A stretch of 64,000 nucleotides of DNA from assembly GCF_014042365.1 (NCBI RefSeq), contig NZ_JACEZS010000010.1, positions 62,001 through 126,000 of the forward strand, in the 5' to 3' direction. Shown here piece after piece: positions 9,411 to 18,112 of the stretch (positions are counted from its first letter, which is position 1; every line of letters begins with the position of its first letter). The position numbers and the translations under genes were made by a program. The notes below the pieces were generated by a model that saw only the letters and a list, made by a program, of their open reading frames with translations, was not told the DNA's origin and ran no database searches. The stretch is from Rugamonas fusca (GTDB taxonomy: Bacteria > Pseudomonadota > Gammaproteobacteria > Burkholderiales > Burkholderiaceae_D).

Positions 9411-11612
9411 ATGGCCATTGCTGCCCTGACGTTGCCGCGCGCGTTGTGGATGGTGCCGCTGATCGCCTGCCCGTGGATGGTCGCCCGCGCCACGCCACCG
9501 GCGCTGGACATCGCCAGCGAACCGCTACTGGCCGGATGCGTCGCCGCTGATGGCGGCCCGGCCGTGCGTGGCGCGCCGCTGGTGTTGCCCGCCGGCGCCG
9601 TTGCCAGCGCCGATGCGGCCAGCGCCACCGTGTTCCAGGCCATCTACAGCCGCGCCGACTGGAGCGGATACCTTGAGCGCTATGCCGTGCAGGCAAATGA
9701 CGCCAGTACCTTGATGCCGGCCACACCTTCCTGGGATGCCGGCGCCATTCTCACCGGCGCGGCCGGGCGCCCGCCCCGGCCCACGCCAACGGCGCGCAAG
9801 CTCTACACGGCCATCGTGCAGCCCGATGGCACGCTGACCACGGTGCCGTTCGTCTGGGATGCCATCAGCAGCGCTCAGCGGGCCATGCTTGACCGGGCGC
9901 CATCGACGAGCGCGCGCAGCCGGCCGGACGGCATGGGGCCGCAACGGCTGGATTATTTGCGCGGCGAACGCGGGCTGGAAGGCACGGTGTTCCGGCGCCG
10001 CGGCAGCGTGTTGGGCGACGCCGTCAACAGTTCGCCCGTTTATGTCGGCGTCGCGTCGGCCGTGGAGCGGGGCGCGGCGTATGCGGACTTCTACGCGCGC
10101 AGCAAGCTGCGCCGGCCCGCAGTCTACCTGGGCGCCAACGACGGCATGCTGCATGCGTTCGATGCGGCCGATGGCAGCGAATTGTTCGCCTACGTGCCGA
10201 ACGCCTTGTTCGCTACACTGGGCCGCCTGACCAGTCCTGCCTACGTCCACACGGCCTATGTCGATGGTCCGGCCAGCGCGGGCGAGGCGGAGGCGGGCGG
10301 CACGTGGAGGACCGTGCTGGTGTCGGCCATGGGCGGCGGCGCGCAAGGCGTGTTTGCGCTCGACGTGACCGATCCGCTGCACTTCGACGCATCCGGCGCG
10401 CTGTGGGAATTCACGGACCGCGACGATCCCTTGATGGGCAACGTGACCACCCGTCCACAGGTCGCGCGCGTGCGCACGCGGGGCAGCGGCGCGGCGGCCG
10501 TCTTCCGTGATGTGGCGGTCGTCGCCAGCGGCTTGAACAATTACGCGGCCGATGGCCACGCCAGCGCCAGCGGCAACGGCGCCCTGTTCCTGCTGGCGCT
10601 CGATAAGCCGCCATCGCAGCCGTGGCGGCTCAACGATAACTACTATCGCTTCGTCACGCCGATCGCCGATGCGGCCCGCGCCAACGGCTTGAGCGCGCCC
10701 GCGCTGGCCGTGGATGCGGACGGTGTCCTGCGTTACGCCTACGCTGGCGACCTGCAGGGCAACCTGTGGCGCTTCGACCTGACCGGCAATGCGCCCTGGC
10801 CGGGGGCGGTGGGGCCGGGCCCGGCGACGACGCCGCTGTTCGTCGCGCGCGACGTCAGCGGTGTTCGGCAAGCGATCGCGCAACAACCGCGGCTGGTGTA
10901 CGCGACGGGCGGTGGCTACCTGATCCTGTTCGGTACAGGACGCATGTTGGAAGCGGCCGACCGGCTGCCCGCGCATGGCGCGCCGCAATCGTATTACGCC
11001 ATCCTCGATACGCTGGCCGATCCGCCGCAACTGGTGGCGGGGCGCGCTGAACTGACGCCGCGCACGCTCAGCGGCGCTGACGATGCGATGGCCTTGACGC
11101 TGTTGGGCGCCGATCTGCCCGCCAACAGCAAGGGCTGGTACATCGATTTTCTGCACAGTGATGTCACGGGCGAGCGCAGCCTGGACAGCGGGGTACTGGC
11201 CAATGGCAAGCTGGTGTTCAACACCGTGTTGCCGGGCCGGACGCCGTGCGATGCGACGCGCAGCCGCAGCTATGCCCTCGACGTCTTGACCGGCTTGCCG
11301 TCCATGTTGATGGCCTCGGCCGCCAGCGTTGGCGATCCCCACGCGACTGCCCGTCTCGCGCCGGACTATGCGGCGCGCCCGGTGGCGCTGCGCTTGCCGG
11401 CGCTGGCGGCGGCAAGCGGAACTGGCCCCGCGCCCGCCACCCCGCCGACCGGGGCCAGCGCCACCCAGAACGTCGCCATCGCGATGTTCAGCGCCGTCGG
11501 CGGCGCACCTGTGCGTTCCGCCGGTGCGATCACGGTGGCGGCGCCGTCCGGTCGCCTGAGCTGGCGCGAGGTGGTGAACTGGCGCGAGCTGCACGCGGCG
11601 GCGCGGCGCTAG
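9411..11612 (+). CDS. pilY1: Short PilY1-type pilus tip protein
   Basis: A 733-residue protein whose central and C-terminal parts form the PilC/PilY1 beta-propeller. Marks are GDAVNSSPVYVG (about residue 202), YLGANDGMLHAFDA (about 242), VVVASG/YAGDLQGNLWRFDLTG (about 445) and YLILFGTGRML (about 503). A DADGVLRYAYAGD stretch resembles the PilY1 calcium site but is incomplete. Most PilY1 proteins exceed 1000 residues with an N-terminal von Willebrand-like adhesin region, and this one goes almost straight from a signal-like N-terminus to the propeller. It lies between pilX and pilE, 15 bases after pilX. Confidence 0.85.
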   Translation: MAIAALTLPRALWMVPLIACPWMVARATPPALDIASEPLLAGCVAADGGPAVRGAPLVLPAGAVASADAASATVFQAIYSRADWSGYLERYAVQANDASTLMPATPSWDAGAILTGAAGRPPRPTPTARKLYTAIVQPDGTLTTVPFVWDAISSAQRAMLDRAPSTSARSRPDGMGPQRLDYLRGERGLEGTVFRRRGSVLGDAVNSSPVYVGVASAVERGAAYADFYARSKLRRPAVYLGANDGMLHAFDAADGSELFAYVPNALFATLGRLTSPAYVHTAYVDGPASAGEAEAGGTWRTVLVSAMGGGAQGVFALDVTDPLHFDASGALWEFTDRDDPLMGNVTTRPQVARVRTRGSGAAAVFRDVAVVASGLNNYAADGHASASGNGALFLLALDKPPSQPWRLNDNYYRFVTPIADAARANGLSAPALAVDADGVLRYAYAGDLQGNLWRFDLTGNAPWPGAVGPGPATTPLFVARDVSGVRQAIAQQPRLVYATGGGYLILFGTGRMLEAADRLPAHGAPQSYYAILDTLADPPQLVAGRAELTPRTLSGADDAMALTLLGADLPANSKGWYIDFLHSDVTGERSLDSGVLANGKLVFNTVLPGRTPCDATRSRSYALDVLTGLPSMLMASAASVGDPHATARLAPDYAARPVALRLPALAAASGTGPAPATPPTGASATQNVAIAMFSAVGGAPVRSAGAITVAAPSGRLSWREVVNWRELHAAARR

Positions 11613-11650
11613 CGCGATCGGGGCAATGGCACAAACGGAAGGAGGCAATG

Positions 11651-12100
11651 ATGGAACGTATCGGTGGTTTCAGCCTGGTGGAAGCGTTGGTCACGCTGGT
11701 CATCTTCGTCGTGCTGGCGGCGCAAGCCTATCCCAGCCTGCAACGCTACGTGATCCGCGTGCGGCGCAATGAAGGCGAGGCGGCGCTGATGCGGCTGATG
11801 CAGCAGCAGGAGCGCTACTACTCGCAGTACAACAGCTACATCGCCTTCTCGTCCAGCAGTACTGACCCGGAAGCGATGCTGTTTCGCTGGTGGAGCGGCA
11901 ACAGCGCCCGCACCAGCGCCTATGAAGTGGAAGGCAAAGCCTGCGAAGGCGAGCTGATCAGCCAATGCGTGCGACTGGTCGCCCGGCCGGGCACCGGCAT
12001 GGTCGATGTCAACTTCCGCGACGACGATTGCCAGGAACTCACGCTGACCAGCACCGGCCTGCGGCTGGCCTCCGGGCCGGGCGCCCACTGCTGGCCATGA
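11651..12100 (+). CDS. pilE: Type IV pilin-like minor pilin PilE
   Basis: A 149-residue prepilin with site GG^FSLVEALVTLVIFVVLAAQAYPSLQRY and a short globular part with two Cys near the C-terminus (DDDCQELTL and GAHCWP), like the disulphide-bonded end of PilE-type pilins. AAGGAGG lies 5 bases before the ATG at 11651. The adjacent ATG at 11648 would leave only 2 bases. It overlaps the next gene by ATGA. Confidence 0.8.
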   Translation: MERIGGFSLVEALVTLVIFVVLAAQAYPSLQRYVIRVRRNEGEAALMRLMQQQERYYSQYNSYIAFSSSSTDPEAMLFRWWSGNSARTSAYEVEGKACEGELISQCVRLVARPGTGMVDVNFRDDDCQELTLTSTGLRLASGPGAHCWP

Positions 12101-12708
12101 GCGGTGAGTACGGCGAACGCGCCGGGCTGTGTCGTGGCACGGCGCGCCGGCCCGGTCGCGGGCTACGCGCGTTCAGCCTCGTCGAAGCGCTGGTCGTGCT
12201 GGCGCTGGCCGGCGTGCTGGCTGGTACAGCCGCGCCGGGATTGCGGCAGTTGCTGCAGGCGGCGCGCCTGCGCGCGGCCGTCAACGACCTGTGCAGCGCG
12301 ATCGACCTGACCCGTTCCCAGGCTATCGCTCGTGGCCGCATCGTCACGCTGGCGCCGCTGGAGCCGGGCGGTGTGGACTGGCGGCGCGGCTGGGTCGTGT
12401 TCATCGACGCCAATGGCAATGCGCGTCCCGATGGCGGCGAGTCCGTGCTGTACCGGCAGGAAGCCCTATCGGACGACATCATGATCCGGTCGGCGTTCTC
12501 ATCCGGTGCGGTCCCGCTCTACCTTGCTTATAATGCTGCTGGACGCAGTTGCAGCGCCGGCAATAGCCTGGTCGCGCACTGGGGCACGCTGTCGTTGCTG
12601 CAAGGCCGGCAGGCGCGCCACATCAAGATCAACATGCTGGGCCGGATGCGCGTATGCGATCCGCTGGTGCAACCGGTGGGCTGCACGGCGGCGGCCGAGT
12701 CGGACTAG
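12097..12708 (+). CDS. fimT: Type IV pilus pseudopilin FimT / GspH family
   Basis: A 203-residue protein with an unusually long basic leader of about 25 residues before RA^FSLVEALVVLALAGVLAG. GspH/FimT-type features follow, including DLTRSQAIARGRIVTLAP and GWVVFIDANGN. In most clusters fimT is first, whereas here it closes the pilV-W-X-Y1-E series. The start ATGA overlaps the pilE stop. The FimT family is known for minor pilins, some of which bind DNA during uptake, and that role is not testable here. Confidence 0.8.
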   Translation: MSGEYGERAGLCRGTARRPGRGLRAFSLVEALVVLALAGVLAGTAAPGLRQLLQAARLRAAVNDLCSAIDLTRSQAIARGRIVTLAPLEPGGVDWRRGWVVFIDANGNARPDGGESVLYRQEALSDDIMIRSAFSSGAVPLYLAYNAAGRSCSAGNSLVAHWGTLSLLQGRQARHIKINMLGRMRVCDPLVQPVGCTAAAESD

Positions 12709-12740
12709 GTCGCTGGCGCTGCGCCGGCGCCGGGAAGAAT

Positions 12741-13838
12741 ATGGAAATACGCAACGACCTCGACGGCATGACACTGGCCCTGGAATGGGCCGCCAAGGGC
12801 TTGTACACCACCTCGCCCAATCCGCGCATCGGTTGCGTGATCGTGCGCGATGGCCACGCGATCGGCGCGGGTGTGACGCAGGCGGCAGGATTCGACCATG
12901 CCGAAATCCAGGCCCTCAAGGATGCCCAGGCGCGCGGGCACGACGTGCGCGGCGCCACCGCCTACGTGACGCTGGAGCCGTGCAACCACCACGGCCGCAC
13001 GCCGCCGTGTTCGGACGCACTGGTGCGCGCCGGCCTGGGCCGCGTGGTGGCGGCCATGGAAGATCCGAATCCGCTGGTGGCGGGGCAGGGCCTGGCCAAG
13101 CTGGCGGCGGCCGGTATTACCGTCTCGTCCGGCGTGTTGGCCGATGCGGCCCATGAAATGAACATCGGTTTCTTCTCGCGCATGCGGCGCGGCCTGCCGT
13201 GGGTGCGCATGAAGTCGGCCGCCAGCCTGGATGGCATGACGGCCCTGCACAACGGCCAGAGCCAATGGATCACGGGGCCGGAGGCGCGCGCCGACGGCCA
13301 CGCGTGGCGCGCGCGCGCGTGCGCCATCCTGACCGGCATCGGCACGGTCAAGGCCGACGATCCCCAGCTTAACGTGCGGGCCGTGCAGACGCCACGCCAG
13401 CCGCGCCGCATCGTCGTCGATAGCAAGCTCGATATCGATCCCAAGGCCCGCGTGCTGGAAGGCGGCGGCACCTGGATCGTGGCCGCCGTGTCCGATCCGG
13501 AGAAGGAGGCGGCATTGCGCGCGGCCGGCGCCGAAATCATCGTGCTGCCCAACGCGGCCGGCAAGGTCGACTTGCCCGAACTGATGCGCGAGCTGGGCCG
13601 GCGCCAGATCAACGAGTTGCACGTGGAGGCCGGCGGCAAGCTCAACGGCTCTCTGATCCGCGCAGGCTGCGTGGACGAATTGCTGGTCTACCTGGCGCCC
13701 GTCCTGCTGGGCGATGCGCAAGGCATGTTCGCCTTGCCGGCGTTGACGGACCTGTCGCACAAGCACACGCTCAAATTTCACGAGGTTAAGCAAATCGGCG
13801 CCGATTTGCGTATCCTTGCCAGATTCAACCCACTTTAA
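12741..13838 (+). CDS. ribD: Bifunctional diaminohydroxyphosphoribosylaminopyrimidine deaminase / reductase RibD
   Basis: RibD carries out the second and third steps of riboflavin synthesis, deamination and side-chain reduction. The 365-residue protein has an N-terminal zinc deaminase domain (FDHAEIQAL at about 53 and EPCNHHGRTPPC at about 77) and a C-terminal reductase domain (about 148-360, WVRMKSAASLDGM, HVEAGGKLNGSLI). ATG 12741 was chosen because the family starts a few residues before DGMTLALEWA. It lies 12 bases before riboflavin synthase. Confidence 0.95.
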   Translation: MEIRNDLDGMTLALEWAAKGLYTTSPNPRIGCVIVRDGHAIGAGVTQAAGFDHAEIQALKDAQARGHDVRGATAYVTLEPCNHHGRTPPCSDALVRAGLGRVVAAMEDPNPLVAGQGLAKLAAAGITVSSGVLADAAHEMNIGFFSRMRRGLPWVRMKSAASLDGMTALHNGQSQWITGPEARADGHAWRARACAILTGIGTVKADDPQLNVRAVQTPRQPRRIVVDSKLDIDPKARVLEGGGTWIVAAVSDPEKEAALRAAGAEIIVLPNAAGKVDLPELMRELGRRQINELHVEAGGKLNGSLIRAGCVDELLVYLAPVLLGDAQGMFALPALTDLSHKHTLKFHEVKQIGADLRILARFNPL

Positions 13839-13850
13839 GATTGGTATCGC

Positions 13851-14474
13851 ATGTTTACTGGAATCGTCGCCGCCATTGGCAAAATTGAATCCGTACAGCC
13901 GCTCGCTGGCGGCCTGGAAGCGGGCGTGCGCCTGCACGTCAACGCGGGAGGCTTGCCGTTGGCCGACGTGGCCCTGGGCGACTCGATCGCCATCAACGGC
14001 GCCTGCATGACGGTGGTGGAAAAGACCAATGACAGCTTCGTGGTCGACGTGTCGCGCGAAAGCCTGAACTGCACCGTGGGCCTGGATACGACCACGGAAG
14101 TGAACCTGGAAAAGGCGCTCACGCTGGCCGAACGGCTGGGCGGTCATTTGGTGTCGGGCCACGTCGATGGCCTGGGCGTGGTGCGCAAGTTCGAAGCCGT
14201 GGGCGAATCGTGGGAACTGGTGATCGAAGCGCCGCACGAGCTGGCCAAGTACCTGGCGTTCAAAGGTTCGATCGTCGTCAACGGCGTATCGCTGACGGTC
14301 AACCGCGTGACCGACATCGGCAGCGGTGAGCAGCTGGTGTGCCAGTTCTCGATCAACCTGATCCCGCACACGATCGCCATGACCACGCTCAAGCACCTGA
14401 AGCCGGGTGCCAAGGTCAACCTGGAAGTCGACCTGATCGCGCGCTACGTCGAGCGCATGCTGTCGCTCAAATAA
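13851..14474 (+). CDS. ribE: Riboflavin synthase, alpha chain
   Basis: It catalyses dismutation of two 6,7-dimethyl-8-ribityllumazine molecules to riboflavin. The 207-residue protein has two lumazine-binding repeats. The first begins MFTGIVAAIGKIESV and contains INGACMTVV, and the second contains GHVDGLGVV and VNGVSLTVN. It is the second gene of the ribD-ribE pair. The symbol ribC is also used for this enzyme. Confidence 0.96.
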   Translation: MFTGIVAAIGKIESVQPLAGGLEAGVRLHVNAGGLPLADVALGDSIAINGACMTVVEKTNDSFVVDVSRESLNCTVGLDTTTEVNLEKALTLAERLGGHLVSGHVDGLGVVRKFEAVGESWELVIEAPHELAKYLAFKGSIVVNGVSLTVNRVTDIGSGEQLVCQFSINLIPHTIAMTTLKHLKPGAKVNLEVDLIARYVERMLSLK

Positions 14475-14491
14475 ACGAAAACAGTACGGCG

Positions 14492-14559
14492 AAGAAAAAT
14501 CGGGGACGTACTCCGGTTTTCCCATGCGGGAAAACCGGAGTACGTCCCCGATTTTTCTT
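14492..14559. repeat. Long perfect palindrome, copy 1 of an intergenic repeat family
   Basis: Arms 14492-14523 and 14528-14559 (32 bases each) pair perfectly around the 4-base loop ATGC. The outer arm is A/T-rich (AAGAAAAAT... / ...ATTTTTCTT), so either strand could act as an intrinsic terminator. It sits between convergent ribE (+) and a ribbon-helix-helix gene (-). A second, longer copy at 20383-20471 shares the core GAAAAATCGGGGACG with matched changes in both arms. Confidence 0.9.
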
Positions 14560-14564
14560 TGCGT

Positions 14565-14759
14565 CTAGTCGTCGCTGACGAGGGCGCCCTTGATCTTGCT
14601 TTTGGTGGCGTAGGACACGCCATGCTTGTCCAGGTAGCCGCGGATCAGCTGGCGCACCACTTGCGATGGCGTCAGGTCTTGCGCCGCGCATAATTCTTCA
14701 AACGCTTTCTTCTTCACTGGATCGATCAATATCGTCAGGCGGGCGGATTTGGTTTCCAT
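14565..14759 (-). CDS. Ribbon-helix-helix (CopG-like) small protein
   Basis: A 64-residue protein starting METKSARLTILIDPVKKKAFEEL, followed by LTPSQVVRQLIRGYL. This is the pattern of a ribbon-helix-helix DNA-binding fold: one beta strand and two helices, SPSQ-like turn. No toxin-like partner adjoins it, so it may be a stand-alone repressor rather than an antitoxin. The stop lies 5 bases from the palindrome, which may be its terminator. Confidence 0.75.
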   Translation of the reverse strand: METKSARLTILIDPVKKKAFEELCAAQDLTPSQVVRQLIRGYLDKHGVSYATKSKIKGALVSDD

Positions 14760-15009
14760 GGCGCGGAGGTGGGCGAGTCAAAACTGGCATTGTAATCCAA
14801 TTGTAATGGCAGCCTGCTCTTGAAATGAAGGGATCTGCCCGCATTACTTGGGTTAGATGTTAATATCATGTGCATACAGTGTGCGTGTTTTTGAGGTGTG
14901 GATGCCACACCCGGCGATTTTCCCGGCAATTTGGCCTCAGATGACGTATGTTGTTCCTGTTGGGTTACCAGCTGCGGCCTGGCCGACAGCGCAACGTTGA
15001 CGATCGATT
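14760..15009. other. Divergent intergenic region, no gene seen
   Basis: A region with lower G+C content between the divergent ribbon-helix-helix gene and the DUF1275 gene. It must hold promoters for both. No clear operator or RNA motif was recognised. Confidence 0.4.
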
Positions 15010-15777
15010 ATGGCCATCCTGTTCCTCCGCCGGCTGTCCGGCCGCAAGCGCACCACCGAGGCGAACCAGCTGCTCGGGCTGGTGTTGAGTTTTGTCGCGG
15101 GGGCCACCAACGCGGGCGGCTTTCTCGCCGTGCGCCGCTACACGTCTCACATGACGGGCGTGGTGTCGTCGATGGCGGACGATCTGGCGATGGGCAATGT
15201 GACGCTGGCCCTGTCGGGACTGGGCGCCATCATCTCCTTCCTGTCCGGCGCGGCCAGCTCCGCTATTTTGATCAACTGGGCACGGCGTCAGCATCTGCAC
15301 AGCGAATACGCGCTGTCGCTGCTGCTGGAGGCGGCCTTGTTGCTGTGCTTCGGTTTGCTGGGCGCCAACCTGTCCTTGCGCATGGGGCTGTTCGTGCCCG
15401 TCACCGTCATGCTGCTGTGCTACATCATGGGGCTGCAGAACGCCATCATCACCAAAATTTCCAAGTCCGAGATCCGTACCACCCACGTCACCGGCCTGGT
15501 GACGGACCTGGGCATCGAGCTGGGCAAGCTGGTGTACTGGAACATGGAGCATGACCACGCGGCCCAGCCCAAGGTGATGGCCAACCGCGACCGGCTCAAG
15601 CTGCTCATCGCGCTGCTGAGCATGTTCTTCGTGGGCGGGGTGGTGGGGGCGCTGGGCTTCAAGCACATCGGTTTCGCTTCCACTGTGCCGCTGTCGGCGC
15701 TGTTGCTGGCGCTGGCCATCATCCCCGTGATGGACGATGTGGTGGTGCGCTGGCGGCGCTTCCGCAAACATGCCTAA
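15010..15777 (+). CDS. DUF1275 family membrane protein (YoaK-like)
   Basis: A 255-residue membrane protein of the DUF1275/YoaK family, function unknown. Six to seven hydrophobic segments are visible. Family marks include VAGATNAGGFLAVRRYTSHMTG near residue 30-52, and GLQNAIITKISKSEIRTTHVTG (about 140-162), ahead of DLGIELG. The C-terminus keeps the usual last two helices. Confidence 0.85.
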   Translation: MAILFLRRLSGRKRTTEANQLLGLVLSFVAGATNAGGFLAVRRYTSHMTGVVSSMADDLAMGNVTLALSGLGAIISFLSGAASSAILINWARRQHLHSEYALSLLLEAALLLCFGLLGANLSLRMGLFVPVTVMLLCYIMGLQNAIITKISKSEIRTTHVTGLVTDLGIELGKLVYWNMEHDHAAQPKVMANRDRLKLLIALLSMFFVGGVVGALGFKHIGFASTVPLSALLLALAIIPVMDDVVVRWRRFRKHA

Positions 15778-15868
15778 CAACGGCAAAGTGGCGTGCAATA
15801 GGGTGATTTCATTATAATGCCGTTGTAATTTGATTTGACAACCGCATCGCCCGCCCGTGCCGCCTTCC

Positions 15869-16627
15869 ATGTCCGAACCCGCCGTCCCGCCGCGCCGCAA
15901 GCCCATCGTCCTGACCGATGGCGATACCCGCACACTGCTGTTTGGCGACGGTGCCATCCAGAGCAAGATGCTGCTGTCGCGCCCGCAGGCGCTGACGCTG
16001 GCCTACACCCGCGCCATGATGTGCTTCCTGCTGTTCGTGCCGCGCCCGCGCCGCATCCTCATGGTGGGGCTGGGCGGCGGATCGCTGGCCAAGTTCTGCC
16101 ACCGCTATCTGTCCGATGCCGACGTGACAGTGGTCGAGCTCGATCCGGAAGTGATCGCCGTGCGCGAGCAGTTCGCGGTGCCGCCGGACGGCCCGCGGTT
16201 TCGCGTCATCCATGCGGACGCGGTGGATGTGATCGGCAGGCATGAGGCGGCATTCGATGTGCTGATCGTGGACGGCTACGACGTCAGCGGCATGCCGCCG
16301 GCGCTGGGCAGCGCCGCGTTCTACGCAAACTGCCTGCGGGCCTTGCGGCCGGGCGGGGTGCTGGTGGCCAACCTGCATGCGAACGACCGCGATTTTCCCG
16401 GCGTGCTGCGCCGGCTGCGCACCGCGTTCGATGGCCGCGTGTGTGGCTTCCGGGGTATGTCGTATGGCAACCGGGTCAAGTTCGCCGTCAAGGCGCCGGC
16501 GCCATCGTGGATGCCGGGACGGGCGGTGCTGGTGCGCCAGCTGGTGGCGGCCACGCGCGGCCTGAGTGCGCCGCTGAACCGGCTGCTGGCGCACGCCGTG
16601 GTGGCCTGGGCTGGCCGGCGCGGCTGA
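15869..16627 (+). CDS. Spermidine synthase-like methyltransferase-fold protein (copy 1)
   Basis: A 252-residue protein with a Rossmann methyltransferase/spermidine synthase fold. Motif I is RRILMVGLGGGSLAKF (about 67-82) and the acidic end of strand 2 is TVVELDPEVI. A catalytic-type Asp appears in VLIVDGYDVSGMP. It lacks the N-terminal beta domain of full spermidine synthases and the polyamine site is not obvious, so the substrate is unknown. The ATG at 15869 was preferred to a GTG at 15857. It is convergent with a paralogue 17 bases away. Confidence 0.7.
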   Translation: MSEPAVPPRRKPIVLTDGDTRTLLFGDGAIQSKMLLSRPQALTLAYTRAMMCFLLFVPRPRRILMVGLGGGSLAKFCHRYLSDADVTVVELDPEVIAVREQFAVPPDGPRFRVIHADAVDVIGRHEAAFDVLIVDGYDVSGMPPALGSAAFYANCLRALRPGGVLVANLHANDRDFPGVLRRLRTAFDGRVCGFRGMSYGNRVKFAVKAPAPSWMPGRAVLVRQLVAATRGLSAPLNRLLAHAVVAWAGRRG

Positions 16628-16643
16628 CGGGGTAGCCTGGCGG

Positions 16644-17507
16644 TCAGCCGGCGGCGTTCTCGCCCATGTAGGCGGCGTACATATCGTTGCCGGCGATGGC
16701 CTCGAAGTCGGCCTGGCTGCGGCCGGCCGAGGTGGACAGGTTCTGCGCCAGTTGGCACAAGCCCAGTTCGCCATGGCGCAATTCCTGGCGCACGGCGCGC
16801 TGGGCCAGCGTGGACTGGAACGCGTCGGCATCGAATTCCTTGCACGAGAACACGATGCGGTTCAGGCAATACTGGGCATGGCACCACCATAACTGCGCGT
16901 CGAACACGCTGTGCAGCCGCTGCATGGCCGGCAGCAAGTCCAGGTCCTCGCCCCACAGGTTGGACACCAGCACGCCACCGGGCGCGAGCGCCTTGCGGCA
17001 TTGCCGGTAGAACGGCGTGCTGCTGAGCGGGGCGGGCAGGCCGTCCGGGCCATAGCCGTCGTGCACGATGATGTCCACCGGCTCGCGCAGTGCGGCCAGA
17101 TAGTCGACGGCGTCGGCCAGCACCACCTGGAAGCGCGCATCGTTATCGGGCACGTGGAAACGGCCGCGCAGGGCAATAATGGCCGGGTCCAGTTCCACCA
17201 CGGTGATGCGGCTGTCCGGTAAATGCCGGTAGCAATATTTGGCCAGCGAACCGCCGCCCAGGCCTATCATGAGGATGTGGCGCGGCTGCGGCTGGAACAG
17301 CAGGAAGCCCATCATGGCGCGCGTGTAGCTCAGTAGCAGCTCGTCGGGCTGGGAGATCCGCATGGCGCTCTGGATGAAGCGTTCGTCGAAGTGCAGCGTG
17401 CGCATGTCGCCATAATCGAAGGTGAACGGCAAGCCGCCACTGTCCGCGATCACGTCTTCGAAGCGGGGTGGGAGGGTGATTTCGTCGTCGCGCTGTGGAT
17501 TTTGCAT
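16644..17507 (-). CDS. Spermidine synthase-like methyltransferase-fold protein (copy 2)
   Basis: A 287-residue paralogue of the gene at 15869-16627. Shared blocks include LLLSYTRAMMGFLLFQPQPR, HILMIGLGGGSLAKYCYRHL and TVVELDPAIIALR. The Asp position reads IIVHDGYGPDGLPAPLS. It has about 30 extra residues at each end. Divergence between the copies is considerable, so this is an old duplication or separate acquisition. Function not assigned beyond a probable aminopropyl- or methyltransferase fold. Confidence 0.7.
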   Translation of the reverse strand: MQNPQRDDEITLPPRFEDVIADSGGLPFTFDYGDMRTLHFDERFIQSAMRISQPDELLLSYTRAMMGFLLFQPQPRHILMIGLGGGSLAKYCYRHLPDSRITVVELDPAIIALRGRFHVPDNDARFQVVLADAVDYLAALREPVDIIVHDGYGPDGLPAPLSSTPFYRQCRKALAPGGVLVSNLWGEDLDLLPAMQRLHSVFDAQLWWCHAQYCLNRIVFSCKEFDADAFQSTLAQRAVRQELRHGELGLCQLAQNLSTSAGRSQADFEAIAGNDMYAAYMGENAAG

Positions 17508-17619
17508 GGCTGGGATACTTCTGTGGGCCGCCGCGATCGGCGTCTGGGTAGCATTTTACATGCTTTTTATGATGTTCCTATTATCATTGGATGATAATGT
17601 TTTTTGATTGCCGCCAACC

Positions 17620-17973
17620 ATGAGCGACCGCGTCTACCAGTTGCGTTTCCTGCGCCGCCGCATTCCGGCCTTCGAATGCGTGCCGGGCTGCCATGACTGC
17701 TGCGGCCCCGTCACCGCGTCCAGCGAGGAAATGGCGCGCCTGCCGGAGCGCAGTGCGGGAGAACGCGAGCGGGCGCTGGCCGACTGGAGTTGTCCGCACT
17801 TGCAGCCGTCCGGCTGCGGCGCCTATGCCGAGCGGCCGCTGATCTGCCGCCTGTTTGGTACGACGCCCAGCCTGCCTTGTCCGCACGGGCGGCGGCCGCA
17901 GGCGATGGTGGCGCCCGCCGTCGAGGCGCAAGTGCACGCGTTTTTGCGCCAGACCCGGCAAGTGCTGGTGTGA
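17620..17973 (+). CDS. YkgJ-type cysteine cluster protein
   Basis: A 117-residue protein with a pattern of conserved cysteines: FECVPGCHDCCGPVT near the N-terminus, then SCPHLQPSGCGAY and RPLICRLFGTTPSLPCPHG. This is the CxxCxxCC...C...C layout of the YkgJ/UPF0153 family, thought to bind zinc or an iron-sulphur cluster. Its function is unknown. The ATG at 17620 was chosen over a TTG 12 bases upstream. It is divergent from the spermidine-synthase-like copy 2. Confidence 0.8.
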   Translation: MSDRVYQLRFLRRRIPAFECVPGCHDCCGPVTASSEEMARLPERSAGERERALADWSCPHLQPSGCGAYAERPLICRLFGTTPSLPCPHGRRPQAMVAPAVEAQVHAFLRQTRQVLV

Positions 17974-18112
17974 TCGCCGAAAAATGCGGCCCGAAAAGCG
18001 CGAAATGCCGGGGTGTAGCCGGATAAAAGCCAGCTTTGGCGGGTGGGCGGGGCCAAAATCCTTTAAAATAGCAGGTTAAGAAAAGTTCTTGCTCAGCTAC
18101 TAAGGATTAAAA

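Noticed and set aside
17974..18112. Possible FMN riboswitch before ribBX
   Set aside because: The conserved FMN aptamer blocks are absent and the 139-base gap is short for a full aptamer plus platform.
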